Positions 33,046 through 43,720 of a stretch of 64,000 bases of DNA are shown here, one piece after another. This DNA is from Cheiracanthium punctorium (Eukaryota; Arthropoda; Arachnida; Araneae; Cheiracanthiidae). A model generated the notes under the pieces. That model was not told the DNA's origin. It worked only from the letters and a program-made list of their open reading frames with translations, and searched no databases. The position numbers and the translations under genes are program-made. The stretch lies in assembly GCA_038373885.1 (NCBI GenBank), contig JAWZYV010011914.1:1-64000 (forward strand), given 5' to 3'. The stretch's first letter is position 1. Every line of letters begins with the position of its first letter.

Positions 33046-34430
33046 TTAATGCTTTATTTATAATAGAGATGACTTCCATAGGAGTGGCAGAAGGAATACT
33101 GTACTGTGGAGGCTGCGACAAGAAATCATAAACAGTCCTCTGTACGTGTATGTCCCATTCAGGAGGGATGCTGTTGGCAGCGTTCGAAAATTGGGCACGA
33201 TAGGAAGTTGCAATAAGGTCGGCCTTGTGCTTATTCTGGTAAGCGTAGCTGCCAGTCCCAGTTCTAAGGGGAGGCATGTCATGGAACTTGCCGGTAATTC
33301 TTTTGATAGCTCTCCATATCGAACTATCGTCTGCAGAGAGTTTTTTAATATAGGTGGTCCACTGTTCGTTACGAAAGTCTGTAACAGCAGTTTTGACGGA
33401 GGCACAAAGACGAAGATAACTGAGTCTGTCAACAGGGTTCCTGGTCCTGTGATAGTGCTTTCTAGCACTGTTTCTTTCACGAATGAGGGCCCGGATTCGA
33501 GGTGAGAGCTTGAAGGTCTCCCGGAGGGTAGCTTTCTTAGAGCTGGTATGGAGAGCACTGGTGATGTCGGTGGTGATTTTATTCACCGCAGAGTCAATGT
33601 TATGAGGGGTGTCCAGCCTACTGAACAAGAAAGGACTGTCTCTTAAGTGTTCGGTAAACTGTCGCCAGTCGGTGACAAGAAGAGGTCGGTCACAGGCTCT
33701 TTCAAGTTGAAGACAGAGTTCAAAAGTGACCGGGAAGTGGTCTGAGGTAAACTTGTGAAGCACTGAGCATGGTGGAGCAACAGGAAAGTCCTTGCAGATG
33801 GCCATGTCAAGAGTGGAGAATGACGGTACACCGGAGTTGATGGCGGTGTGCGTAGGGCTGTCAGGAAAGGACAGTTTCAGGTGATCTTGGATCAGAAGGC
33901 GAAGGAGAAAAGTTCCTCGGACGCAGTTTCGGTTGCAGTTCCACGCAAAGTGGTTCGCGTTGAGGTCCCCGACGATGAAAACCTTGCGACATCTGGAAAG
34001 GATGAGCTTGACGGGGAATTTGATGGGGAAAGGCTCGTGGCATCTAACATATGCAGAGGAGACGAGTAGAGGCTCTCTGGTACCGTGCACTATGATAGTC
34101 GTAGCTTCCAGAGAAGTAAGGTTTAAGTCAGTCACATGAGTATGAGGAATATTCTTTTTTATATACAGAGCAGTGCCACCGTTAATTCTATGTCCATTAC
34201 GGGGTCTGCCAGTCCTATAAAGGGTGTAGTTGGAGATGTTTTATGAGATATTAAGATGGAATCGAGTTTCTTGGAGCAAAACGATGTCGAAATCACCAGC
34301 GACAAGAAAGTCTCTCAACTCGCTGATTTTCTGGTGGGCGCTCTGGGCGTTCCAGGATAAAATTCTAAGACCTCCGAGAACCATGATTGTTAGAGTAGTG
34401 GCGGCTATATACGTCAATGAAAGCAAAGGC
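33020..34430 (-). pseudogene. LINE ORF2, AP-like endonuclease and linker
   Basis: The frame opens near 34426. LRILSWNAQSAHQKISELRD and DIVLLQETRF are the N-terminal endonuclease/exonuclease/phosphatase motifs (the Glu of QET binds the metal). A frameshift near 34240 moves to the next frame, which reads TALYIKKN, then from 34135 FIVGDLNANHFAWNC (the GDLNAxH motif) and LHKFTSDHFPVTF (the SDH motif, catalytic His). After the endonuclease comes a basic linker with RIRALIRERNSARKHYHRTR, as in Jockey elements. The 371-residue segment ends at a frameshift-induced stop at 33020. Confidence 0.92.
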
Positions 34431-35654
34431 TTTTTGTTCTGACTTCAGCAGTCAGGGATCTGATGAAGTTAAGAACTTGTTGGAGGTTCATGACAGTAGA
34501 GAGTTCTCGAACAGCTTGCATGGTTTCATTGAGAAGAGAGAGGCTGGGACGAGCCGGGCCAGTGATGATCGTAGTGTTGTTTGAAGGAGAAGCAACGGGA
34601 GGCCGTGACTCTTTAGAAGAGGGGGCCGTAGGAGTGTTGACAGGTTTCTTTTTCTTGGAAGATTTCTTCCGAGTGCGGGGTTTGTTGATAACGAGACTTT
34701 TGAGATTATTGTCGACGTTGGCTTTGCTTTGAGAGGCAGTGTTGGGTTGCTGAGAGCTGGAGGGTATCACGGTTTCAGATTCCTCCATTTCCAGGTTGGA
34801 GGTGGCGTCCACTTCCTCATCTTCTGAGACATCAGTGGTGAGAAGGGTGGTCTTTTTGCCGTGACCCTGCAGGATCCAAGGCATGGCACTGGGCTTGGTA
34901 GGAAGGAGGTTGGTCGCAGCAGACTTTCTTTGGGTAGGTTTGCTGGTAGTAATGTTACTGATAGCGGCACTGGACTTGTTGCGGTTGAGCGGGTTGCGGG
35001 GGCAGCCTCGGTATTTGGCGACATGGGGTCCGTCATAATTAGCACATTTCACAGGGTCTTTTCCTTTGGTGTCACAATTGGAGAAGCTATGCGGGCCGGC
35101 ACACTTGAGACAGCGGGGGGAGAGGGTGCAGACCAGGCTAGAGTGTCCGTAAGCCTGACAATTATAACACTGTCTGACTTTAGACGGTCGGTAATTCTCG
35201 ACAGAGATATATAGGTAGTCAAATTTGTCGTAACTGTATACTGAGTCAATATTGGCTGTATTCTGTAGGCTCACTAGACAGGCAGAGAACGGTTGCTTGT
35301 TCTGGCGGTTTTTCAGAAAGCTGATGCTCAGTGGGACGAGATTCCTCTCTTCCAAGAAATGTTTAATGTCCTCAATGGGAGTGGAGGGGGGAATCCCCTT
35401 TATCACGACTTTCTTCGGCCTGAGATTCTTGGGATCGAAAGTCTGAAACCCTATAGAATTCTCGGTAAGATATTTTTGAACAGCTCTGAAGTGTTCAGTT
35501 CCTCGGATTTGCACTAAGTAAGTGCTCCCGTTGTACTTGCAATAGACGGTCGTTTTGGTGATGCGAGACAGTTCCTCACAGTGTTTACGATACGCAAGTC
35601 CGTCAAATTCGCAAAAAAAGCGATGTTTTTGAGAAGTTCAGCTTGGGTCATGAA
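34414..35654 (-). pseudogene. LINE ORF1, C-terminal part with zinc knuckles
   Basis: The main open frame is 35514-34414 (366 residues). It has an RNA-binding fold region (VVIKGIPPSTPIEDIKHFLE), then CCHC-type knuckles CYNCQAYGHSSLVC and CLKCAGPHSFSNC, and a third that has lost a Cys (CANYDGPH). Then a Ser/Pro/Lys-rich tail. ORF1 proteins package LINE RNA. 35515-35654 continues the protein in other frames, with a T-run frameshift near 35615, up to the LTR insertion. The stop at 34414 overlaps the start of ORF2 by a few codons. Confidence 0.88.
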
Positions 35655-35660
35655 TGGGTA

Positions 35661-36020
35661 TGTAAGGTTCCTTCGCGATTACTGAGCTCACGGAAACCCA
35701 GAAGGCGCCCCAGCCTGCCCGAACGGAGCCCCAGAGTTGACGGAGTCCCAGAGTTCACTTAAAAAGAAGTGGCAACGAGCGAGGGAGAGAGAAGCGAAAC
35801 TTTTTTTGTTTAGGCGAGAAGTCGTGTTGTGGTTGTGACGCAGAAAGCTACACATTTTCTTTTCTTAGATGTATTAAGTGTTTTGTTGTAAAATGTGCTG
35901 TCGTGTGATATATTAAATGTTAGTTTAAATGTTTCAAAAGTTTCTTCATTCGACATTTGCAAATATTGACGAAGGTTCTCACTGCCTATTATTCACTCGC
36001 ACGATGATTGGAAACCTTAC
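35661..36020 (+). repeat. 5' LTR of the Ty3/gypsy element
   Basis: 360 bp, starting TGTAAGGTT and ending AACCTTAC. It matches 42246-42605 with only one difference visible (C or T in ACATTTGYAAAT). TGGGTA lies outside both LTRs. The near-identity implies a young insertion. Confidence 0.93.
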
Positions 36021-36043
36021 TGGCGCAGTCGCCCGGATCGAAC
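36021..36043 (+). promoter_or_regulatory. primer-binding site
   Basis: TGGCGCAGTCGCCCGGATCG starts directly after the LTR; the leading TGG pairs with a tRNA 3' CCA end. I did not assign the tRNA. Confidence 0.75.
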
Positions 36044-36182
36044 TTGTGAGAGCTTCTTATTTTATTTTGTAAATGCATGCTCCTACAAATTTTAGTCGTT
36101 ATTATTATTTGGGCAAGAATGGTGTTGAAATTAGTATCAAACTAATTGCATTTGTATTTTTGCGTCACGGAATATTAATGTT

Positions 36183-36409
36183 GAATACGCCAGTATTCGA
36201 AAGTAGATTCCGTTGATGAAATTATGTTCTTTTTTCCGCCACGGAATATTTATCTACACTAGCCAGAGTAAGAATACGTCAGTATTCAAGAGTAGTTCTG
36301 TTCTATGAGTTTCTGTTTTCCATCACCGAATACTTTTCGCACTGAATACGTCAGTATTCGGAAGTGGTTTTTGTTTTTATTCATCGGAAATACGAATGCG
36401 TCGGCATTC
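36183..36409 (+). repeat. four palindromic repeats in the LTR-element leader
   Basis: Near-palindromes GAATACGYCAGTATTC at 36183-36198, 36272-36287 and 36344-36359, and a variant GAATGCGTCGGCATTC at 36394-36409. Each is flanked by AGT-rich and T-rich sequence. Their place between primer-binding site and gag, in an untranslated leader of nearly 1.5 kb, suggests a regulatory or protein-binding array; this is inference. Confidence 0.7.
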
Positions 36410-37508
36410 CAAAATTTGTTTCTTTTCTCGTCGGAACGTATAAGTAACATTTTCATTTTGAAAGAAAGTGTATTTGTAGAATGTTCCAATTCTTGGCCCA
36501 AATAAATCAAAAAGTGTTATATTTAAACATTTAAAAGTGCACGCCAGTGCATGATAGTATTATATTTCATTTCTTTTTCTATAATTATGAAATATTATAA
36601 GATATATACATATATCTCTGTCAGCCAGCACATTAGTTAATTCAAACTAAAAAGATAAATAAAATAAAAAAAAATAAGGGAAAAAAATTGTTGTTTATGA
36701 GTCATTGAATGTAAATCGACTGCATTGAATTTAGCATCAGGCCATCTGTTGTGTTATTTTTTTTTATTATGTGTTTACCTCAAATGAAAAGATTTATTTC
36801 ATTTTGTATTGAATGTCGTTCTTACAGAAAGCAAGAACTTATTTAGCTTTTGCGTAGAAAAAAAAAAAAAAACACGTGACATTGTGTCTTGTTTTATTTT
36901 GATTATCCTGGATTTATATTATGTTATTATTGAGCTATCATTCATAATATAGCTATTCATTGTTTAAGGTGTATTTCATGAAAAATTTATGTGAAGTGAG
37001 TTTCGATAACTATTTTAGCTTATTTTAACTTAAAATATGTAGATTAATTTGCATTTTATGAAGAATTCTTGTTGATTTTTTTCCTGCAGAATAAATAAAT
37101 TTGAGTAATTTATTATTGCTAGTAACATTAAAAATTATTATATTTTCGGAAGAATATCAAAGTTAAGACTCTGCATTATTCTTTGTTTAGCTAAGATAAA
37201 TTTTATCAATAAGATATAGAGAAAAGTAATAATATTAATAAATAGGTAAATAAATACATTATAAATGTTGGTTTAAAAAGGTGAATAGCATTTTTTTTTT
37301 CTTTTCTGGTATTTTTGGTCATACAAACAATTGATGTAATAAAACAAAAGTTTAAAGAAATATTTTACGGAGAGTAATGATGAATGTTTTATTGACTACT
37401 GTTAATATGCATTATTAAATTAAATATTGGAAGTGGTTTAGTTAATTTAGAGATAATAGAAAGGTTAAAAAAAAAGGGGGTAGTTTGAGGGTCTTTCAGA
37501 AATCAACC
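36410..37508 (+). other. untranslated leader of the LTR element
   Basis: AT-rich, with no open frame of note, from the leader repeats to the gag start. An A-run precedes the start region at 37469. Confidence 0.6.
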
Positions 37509-40337
37509 ATGGCGTATTTCGGAAAGGGCAAAAAAGAGGATATGTTAGCTTTAGCTGCTGAATTAGAAATGCAGGTAGATCCAAGTGCGATAATTGTGGC
37601 GATAAAAAATAAAATCGTTAAAAGTGAAGCATATGATGAAGAATTTACCAAAGGGATATTTTTATCGCTTGTTGAAGAGAGGAAGAAAAGGGAAGAAATA
37701 GAGGAGCGTAGAAGAAAGGAAGAAGTAGAGGAACAGAGGAGGAAGGAAGAAATAGAGGAACAGAGGAGGAAGGAAGAAATAGAGGAGCAGAGAAGGAAGG
37801 AAGAAATAGTAGCTCAACAGAAAAGAGAACAGATGGAGTTTGAACTGAAAAAACTAGAAATTGAGTCTCGTAATCGAATAATACAAAGTCCAACGACACC
37901 CGAAAGCGGTCAGCATAATTTCGATTTAATCAAACTCATTCCTAAATTCAGATTAAGAGATGATGATATCGTAATTTATTTGTCTCTGTTTGAGAGACAA
38001 GCTAAAAGAACAAAAGTTGATCCTAAAGATTGGGTAGCATGTTTATTGACTCTGTTGCCATCCGAAATTATCCAACTAATTGGTAGGGAATCAGAAGACA
38101 AGTTTGAAGATTATGAGTACATTAAGGCTGTTTTATTGAAGAGATTTAAACTATGTCCAGAAAGCTTTAGAAAAAAGTTTGTGATGCACCAGAAGACCCA
38201 TGAGAAATCATGGAGGGATTTTTGTGACGAAATTACAAGCTATTTTGAAGAATGGATAGGTGGCCTCGAGATAACTGACTTTGCCGGTTTGAAGAACCTC
38301 ATTATCACAGATCAAATCAAGAGAAGAGTGCCTCATGAGGTAAGAGACCATTTTCTGGATGATTGGGCGAAGTTCGTTTCTCCGACGAAATTGGCTGATC
38401 TACTGGACGAATATGATAGTGTTCGTAGTGGTTCGAAGAAATCTGGTGGTAATCCATCGAAAGACAAAAGTAATGAAAAATGGCGACCCCGTTCTCCACC
38501 TTTAGAGAGAACTGTCAAGAATAAACCGTTTCCTCCTCAGCACACATCAAATGCATATTCATCCCGTAAAAATGATGAACCACCTAAGCTAACCTCCAAG
38601 GTAACTTGCTATAATTGTGGAAAAGAAGGTCATACGTCAAAATTTTGCTATAAAAATCGGCAGCCAAGAAATGCATTAACAACAGTCCAAGGCAATTTAC
38701 TCCAATCGCCAGCACCCATTGATGAAAAGGAAAAATCAGAGGTGCTGACTGCCAAGATCTCTATTCCTGTCTCAAAATCGGTAGACGTATCTAAAAACGT
38801 AGACGATTTGAAACTTGTCAAGGTTAAATGTGGAAAGACTAATTTAATGGGAATATTAGATACAGGAGCCCAAATTTCGGTAGTACGTGAAAGTCTGATC
38901 GCCGACGTACCTTGTGAAGGAGAAGGTAAAATAGAGATAGTTTCTGCTTTTGGGGAAAACGAAGTTACACCACTGAAAATTTTCTCGATGAAAATTGATG
39001 ATGGTCTGCATGGGAACGTACAAATTACTTGTGCTGTTTCGAGGAAATTGGTCACTGATTTACTACTAAGTTCTTCAGCTTATGAAACGCTGTGTCAAAA
39101 TGTTGAACTTTGTCACAGTAATCATCCATGGAATGCAGCACCTGTGGGGTGTGTAGAATCATGCAGCGAAGAATCAGTAGTTGAAGTCAACCCTGCAGAT
39201 TTATCCCAAATTAACCAAATTCATAAGAAGGACCCCGAAACAATTAAATCGCCTAGTAAAACGAAGACAGAATTCATTGCACTCCAAGAACAAGATGAGA
39301 CTCTAAAAAGATGTTTTGAATGGGCAATTAAGAGTGAGAATTCTTATTCTTTTGATGATGGTGTATTGCTCCATGCTGAGTACATTTGTGGTGAAAATAT
39401 CAAGCAGGTTGTTTTACCCTTGGAAAAAAGAACAGAAGTTCTACGAATGGCGCATGAGATCCCTCTTGCTGGTCACCTTGGCGAGAGAAAGACGCTTCAA
39501 CGAATTAAATATTCATTCTTTTGGCCTACTATAAAACAAGATGTAAAAAGATTTTGTGAAAGCTGTAAGGAATGCCAACTCAGGAGGACTGTCACCTATA
39601 AAGATAGAATCCCAATTCAGCCAATCGTTAGACCGGAAACACCTTTCGAGGTGTGGAGCGTAGATTGCATTAGGCCATTGGAACCTCCGTCCGGAAGAGG
39701 TCATCGATTTGTAGTGTGTGCGGTTGATTTGTGCACAAGGTGGGCCGAAGCAGTTCCTGTCAAGGATATAACTGCGAAAACTACATGCAATGTGTTGATG
39801 AAAATTTTCACGCAGACGGGCTTCCCAAAAATGATTTGTTCAGACCAAGGAACCAACTTCACATCTAAACTCACCCGAGCTTTTGAAGACATACTAGGCG
39901 TGTCCCCGCGTTTTTCCACGCCAGGACATCCCGAAAGCATGGGCTCTGTCGAGCGATGGAATAAAACTTTAAAGGAAATGATGAACAAAAATATCCAAGA
40001 ACATGGAAGAAATTGGGACTTACATCTCCCTTATCTTTTATTTGCTTATCGAGAAGTGCCACATAGCACGACTGGCTTATCCCCTTTTCAAATGGTGTAT
40101 GGCAGACTACCACCAGGACATTTGTCTCTGTTGAAGGAAGTCTGGACAGGTGAGCGCAGCATTCCCGTTACTGCTTCGCGCTCAGTTGAAAGTTACCTAC
40201 GTGATCTCATAGAAAAATTGAGAAAAGCACATGACATAGCATCTGAAAAAACTAAGATCGCTCTGGATGAATACACTTCCAGATACAACGTTGAACGACC
40301 AAAGAAAAGACGTTCAACGTTGGGGATAAAGTCCTAG
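37509..40337 (+). CDS. gag-protease-integrase polyprotein of the LTR element
   Basis: About 942 residues from ATG 37509 in the good context ACCATGG; upstream codons in frame use no ATG. Order: SAP-like start (KKEDMLALAAELEMQVDPS); a charged coiled coil of EEIEEQRRK repeats at roughly residues 58-115; a gag core; CCHC knuckle CYNCGKEGHTSKFC; aspartic protease with the active site GILDTGAQISVV; then integrase with the zinc region HEIPLAGHLGERKT to CKECQ and the D-D-E core (VWSVDC, CSDQGTNF, SMGSVERWNKT). The usual gypsy RT does not come between protease and integrase. The frame closes at 40337, in the C-terminal part of integrase, one base out of register with the RT frame. A single lost base near 40315 would explain it, so this is probably a recent mutation. 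Confidence 0.9.
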   Translation: MAYFGKGKKEDMLALAAELEMQVDPSAIIVAIKNKIVKSEAYDEEFTKGIFLSLVEERKKREEIEERRRKEEVEEQRRKEEIEEQRRKEEIEEQRRKEEIVAQQKREQMEFELKKLEIESRNRIIQSPTTPESGQHNFDLIKLIPKFRLRDDDIVIYLSLFERQAKRTKVDPKDWVACLLTLLPSEIIQLIGRESEDKFEDYEYIKAVLLKRFKLCPESFRKKFVMHQKTHEKSWRDFCDEITSYFEEWIGGLEITDFAGLKNLIITDQIKRRVPHEVRDHFLDDWAKFVSPTKLADLLDEYDSVRSGSKKSGGNPSKDKSNEKWRPRSPPLERTVKNKPFPPQHTSNAYSSRKNDEPPKLTSKVTCYNCGKEGHTSKFCYKNRQPRNALTTVQGNLLQSPAPIDEKEKSEVLTAKISIPVSKSVDVSKNVDDLKLVKVKCGKTNLMGILDTGAQISVVRESLIADVPCEGEGKIEIVSAFGENEVTPLKIFSMKIDDGLHGNVQITCAVSRKLVTDLLLSSSAYETLCQNVELCHSNHPWNAAPVGCVESCSEESVVEVNPADLSQINQIHKKDPETIKSPSKTKTEFIALQEQDETLKRCFEWAIKSENSYSFDDGVLLHAEYICGENIKQVVLPLEKRTEVLRMAHEIPLAGHLGERKTLQRIKYSFFWPTIKQDVKRFCESCKECQLRRTVTYKDRIPIQPIVRPETPFEVWSVDCIRPLEPPSGRGHRFVVCAVDLCTRWAEAVPVKDITAKTTCNVLMKIFTQTGFPKMICSDQGTNFTSKLTRAFEDILGVSPRFSTPGHPESMGSVERWNKTLKEMMNKNIQEHGRNWDLHLPYLLFAYREVPHSTTGLSPFQMVYGRLPPGHLSLLKEVWTGERSIPVTASRSVESYLRDLIEKLRKAHDIASEKTKIALDEYTSRYNVERPKKRRSTLGIKS

Positions 40338-42016
40338 TCCTGTTGCCTTCATCTTCTCATAAACTATTAAGTACCTGGAGTCCTGCTACTGTCATCCAGA
40401 TCACAAGACCCCATTCTGTCAAACTTGAATTGGAAGATGGTAGTGCTAAAGAATTACACATTAATAAGCTCCGCCCGTATGTTCAAAGAATCAATCATGT
40501 GGGTCTGATTTTCGAACAAGATGAGGATTTTGGAGATCTTCATTATGCCCCAGCTGAGAAAACGAATTGCACGGCTGAAGATATTCGTAAGCATCTTCAA
40601 GGTATGAAATCCCACCTAACAGAAGAGCAAAACCAAGAACTTTTCAATATTCTCCAGACTTACGTGGATGTCTTCAGTTCAAAACCTAGTCATGCCAAAG
40701 TGGAAGGACATACCATTAGAGTTACAGAAAATTGTTCGCCAAAACGACTCAAGCCTTATAGGGTTCCAATAACATTTCGAGAAGAAGTTGATCGTCAGGT
40801 CAAGGAATTATTAGAAATGCACTTAATTGAACCGAGCGAAAGTGAATGGGCCCATCCGGTAATTTTCGTAGCCAAGAAGAACGGAAGCGTAAGACTGTGT
40901 ATTGACTTTCGACTTCTAAATAGTTTCACTGTTCCAGATGCTTATCCAATGAAAATTGCAAGAGACTTGCTATATGAAGTGGGGAAAGCAAATTTCATTT
41001 CTGTGCTTGACCTCACTAAGGGTTATTGGCAAATACCAATGAAGCCGGAAGCGAAGCCCTTTTCTGCTTTTGTTACACATTGCGGACACTACCAATGGAA
41101 GGTTTTGCCATTCGGTATGAAAAATGCTGGAGTTACTTTCCAAAAATCTATGGACAAGGCTCTAGCGCATCATAAAGGGTATTGTAGTTCATATATAGAT
41201 GATGTAGCAATCTATTCAAATACCTGGACTGAACACTTAAACCAAACGAAAGAAGTGTTTGAGACTCTAAGGGAAATAGGGTTTACAGTTAACCTCGAAA
41301 AGTGTGAATTCGGGAAAAGGCAAGTCAAATTCTTAGGACATTTAATTGGTTCTGGCCAGCATTCACCAGATCCCGAAAAAGTTGAAGTATTACAAAGGCT
41401 GGGTAAACCCACCACCAAACGGGAAGTACGTAGTTTGCTAGGGCTGGCTAGCTATTACAGAGACTATATACCGAATTTTTCCCAAATAGTACTTCCTTTA
41501 ACCGATCTAACCAAGAAGAGTGTTCCCAATAATATACCTTGGACTAAAGAGGCCGATGAAGCATTTTTGCAACTAAAAGAAGAACTCATAAAGATGCCAT
41601 CTCTACATACTCCAAATCTCGACAAGCCCTTCTTCCAACTGTACACCGATGCCTCGGCTACCGCCATTGGAGCTTGTCTGGCCCAAAACAATGATCAAGG
41701 CAAAGAAATGCCAATTGCATTTTTTAGTAAAAAGTTAAATCCCTCCCAAACTAAGTGGTCAACTATTGAAAGAGAGGCCTTCTGCGTTTTAGAGGCATTA
41801 AAGAAATTCGACACATGGATTTTCGGGGCCGAAGTGCAAATTATTTCGGATCACAATCCGTTAACCTATTTAACCAAAAGTGCCCCTCACGGAGCCAAGT
41901 TGTCACGATGGGCTCTAGCCTTACAGAGATATAATATGGCTGTTACATACAGGAAAGGAAAACGCCATGGTAACGCTGATGCCCTCTCGAGATTAAAATT
42001 TGACATGACAACATAA
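40300..42016 (+). CDS. reverse transcriptase-RNase H of the LTR element
   Basis: 557 residues open from about 40343 (no ATG at the frame start), in the minus-one frame relative to gag. It begins with the integrase tail/GPY-F-like stretch (LLSTWSPATVIQITRPHSVK). Then RT motifs: WAHPVIFVAKKNGSVRLCID, LDLTKGYWQIPMKPEAKP, VLPFGMKNAGVTFQK, and SSYIDDVAIYS (YIDD, catalytic), then VKFLGHLIG. RNase H follows with FFQLYTDASATAIGA, then IEREAFCVLEALKKF, VQIISDHNPL, and ends HGNADALSR. Only about 230 bp separate its stop from the 3' LTR, so there is no room for a second integrase. Likely produced as one polyprotein with gag in the intact parent element. Confidence 0.93.
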
Positions 42017-42245
42017 TTTTTTTTAATGGTTTGTGCAATTTTGCTATATATATATATATATATTTATAATCGAGTGTTTTATCTTATTATGTAGTGTATC
42101 ATTTTTGTGTGTGTGTGGGAGCTGCATATCTATGTGAAGCTCTCACCCCTTTCTGTTTTAAGTGAGCAAAGTACTGGTGTGTTGATTCAAATTTTCAGAG
42201 CAGCATCGATACTCCAGTGACGGATGTGCTTCCCCTGGATGGACT
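42017..42245 (+). other. 3' untranslated part of the LTR element
   Basis: Contains (TA)n at 42042-42063 and a short GT run. A classic polypurine tract directly before the LTR is not obvious; the last bases are CCCTGGATGGACT. Confidence 0.5.
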
Positions 42246-42605
42246 TGTAAGGTTCCTTCGCGATTACTGAGCTCACGGAAACCCAGAAGGCGCCCCAGCC
42301 TGCCCGAACGGAGCCCCAGAGTTGACGGAGTCCCAGAGTTCACTTAAAAAGAAGTGGCAACGAGCGAGGGAGAGAGAAGCGAAACTTTTTTTGTTTAGGC
42401 GAGAAGTCGTGTTGTGGTTGTGACGCAGAAAGCTACACATTTTCTTTTCTTAGATGTATTAAGTGTTTTGTTGTAAAATGTGCTGTCGTGTGATATATTA
42501 AATGTTAGTTTAAATGTTTCAAAAGTTTCTTCATTCGACATTTGTAAATATTGACGAAGGTTCTCACTGCCTATTATTCACTCGCACGATGATTGGAAAC
42601 CTTAC
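42246..42605 (+). repeat. 3' LTR of the Ty3/gypsy element
   Basis: 360 bp, TGTAAGGTT to AACCTTAC, nearly identical to the 5' LTR. Confidence 0.93.
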
Positions 42606-42611
42606 TGGGTA

Positions 42612-43010
42612 CTTCAGGGAGAACTGAGACAGGATGCTCTGTCATCTCGACGTTAGTACTAACAGTATGGTCTTCTTCAGTGGTGGTGGGGGGGACTTGA
42701 GAGTCCTCGGCGATGTGAATAACTTTGGCGGCTTGACTGGAGTCGCGTTCATCAGTAGATTTCCTCTTACTGGTGAGCTGGGCGTTAGGCCGTGCAGTAA
42801 TACCGTACTGGGATAAGAGAGCATTGGCTTTGGTGTGGTTTTGTATATAGTAAGCTATATACAACTTAGTGCTTAGCAGAGCTTGAACATTTTGCCGGTC
42901 AATGAGGGAGATAGCGGCCTGTAAGTCGGTATCAGCGATGACGACAGCAGGGTTGGAGCGTTGCACATCTAGGCACTCCAGAAAGTCCAGGAAGCACAAT
43001 TGAAGGGACC
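42612..43010 (-). pseudogene. LINE ORF1, N-terminal part, displaced by the LTR insertion
   Basis: Minus-strand frame with ITARPNAQLTSKRKSTDERD and a Ser/Thr/Glu-rich stretch, ending at the LTR border. It is the low-complexity N-terminal part of ORF1; the C-terminal part resumes at 35654. The frame open from 42999 has no clear ATG and continues 13 codons into the LTR by chance. The LINE seems to end or be truncated near 43010. Confidence 0.7.
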
Positions 43011-43129
43011 AAAAGATATTTATATAATTTTTTCGATGCAGAATTTTTAAGACTAGTCCGGTTATTTAATTGACACAGTGGTACAATCCATTTTGATTAG
43101 TTTTATGACGTCTGTACCTATGTATGTAT

Positions 43130-43720
43130 GTATGTAACTAGCATATTTCAAAAAGTATTAGACGTAAAATGTTGGAATTTTATATTCAGGATTGCTGTAA
43201 GATCTAGTTGTGCACCTCCCTTTTTGGTTCTAATCAACAGGATAGTTGAAATTTACACGGGCATCTTCAAGGTATTGTACAATCATTATTTGGCCATGCC
43301 TAAAATCTCGTCGACTGACATCAAGTTTATACAGCTTGGCGAATTTTTTAAAAACATCTGTAGATTTGGCGCCAAAAATAAGTATGTATCTCGTATAACT
43401 CAAAAACTTACAGCCGTAGAATGTTGAAATTTTGTACTTAGAACTGTTGTAACATATAGTTCTTTGATTGCAGTTGACTGGGTAATTTATTTACAGGGCC
43501 CCCCAAAAGACTTTTAATTCATTGAGGTTTGTGAATACCTTTAATTCATTAAAAGTCTGCTATCAATCACTATTTGGGCTATGCCTAAATCCTCGCAAAC
43601 TATAACCAAGATTTGCGGCTTTTCGCGAAATATTGCGAAATTAAGTGCAAAAAATAAATCTTTATAACTGACCCCAGCTTGGCGATATCTATCATATATG
43701 GCTAGAAATCGCTTAACCTT
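43130..43720. repeat. two diverged ~260-bp direct repeats
   Basis: Unit 1 from about 43145 and unit 2 from about 43400 share AAAATGTTGGAATTTT/TAGAATGTTGAAATTTT, and later ATTTGGCCATGCCTAAA/ATTTGGGCTATGCCTAAAT and a GATTTGGCGC/GATTTGCGGC-like region. Class unknown; no gene. Confidence 0.5.

Larger units (their letters stand above)
31640..35654 (-). mobile_element. Jockey-clade-like LINE, main part
   Basis: Minus-strand LINE with ORF1 (zinc knuckles), then ORF2 (endonuclease and reverse transcriptase). The 5' portion of ORF1 is displaced to 42612-43010 by the LTR element inserted between 35661 and 42605; TGGGTA is found at both edges (35655-35660 and 42606-42611). The 3' end is near 31640-31700, without an obvious poly-A tail. 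Frameshifts in both ORFs show it is inactive. Confidence 0.85.
35661..42605 (+). mobile_element. Ty3/gypsy LTR retrotransposon with integrase before reverse transcriptase
   Basis: Complete 6945-bp element: LTR, primer-binding site, leader, gag-protease-integrase frame (37509-40337), reverse transcriptase-RNase H frame (to 42016), a short tail with a (TA)n run, LTR. It is inserted in ORF1 of the minus-strand LINE and flanked by TGGGTA (or GGGTA, depending on which LTR end is taken). The domain order PR-INT-RT-RH is that of Ty1/copia, but the integrase and RT sequences are gypsy-like. This matches the Gmr1 group described by Goodwin and Poulter; clade membership is inference. Confidence 0.9.

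Noticed and set aside
33020..35514. Many plus-strand frames of 60-119 residues opposite the LINE
   Set aside because: Shadows of the minus-strand LINE ORFs; no domain of their own.
37645..39988. Minus-strand frames over the retroelement
   Set aside because: Antisense shadows of gag and integrase.
40300..40345. Programmed minus-one frameshift
   Set aside because: No slippery heptamer evident, and the alternative frame suggests a lost base; kept only as a point to check.
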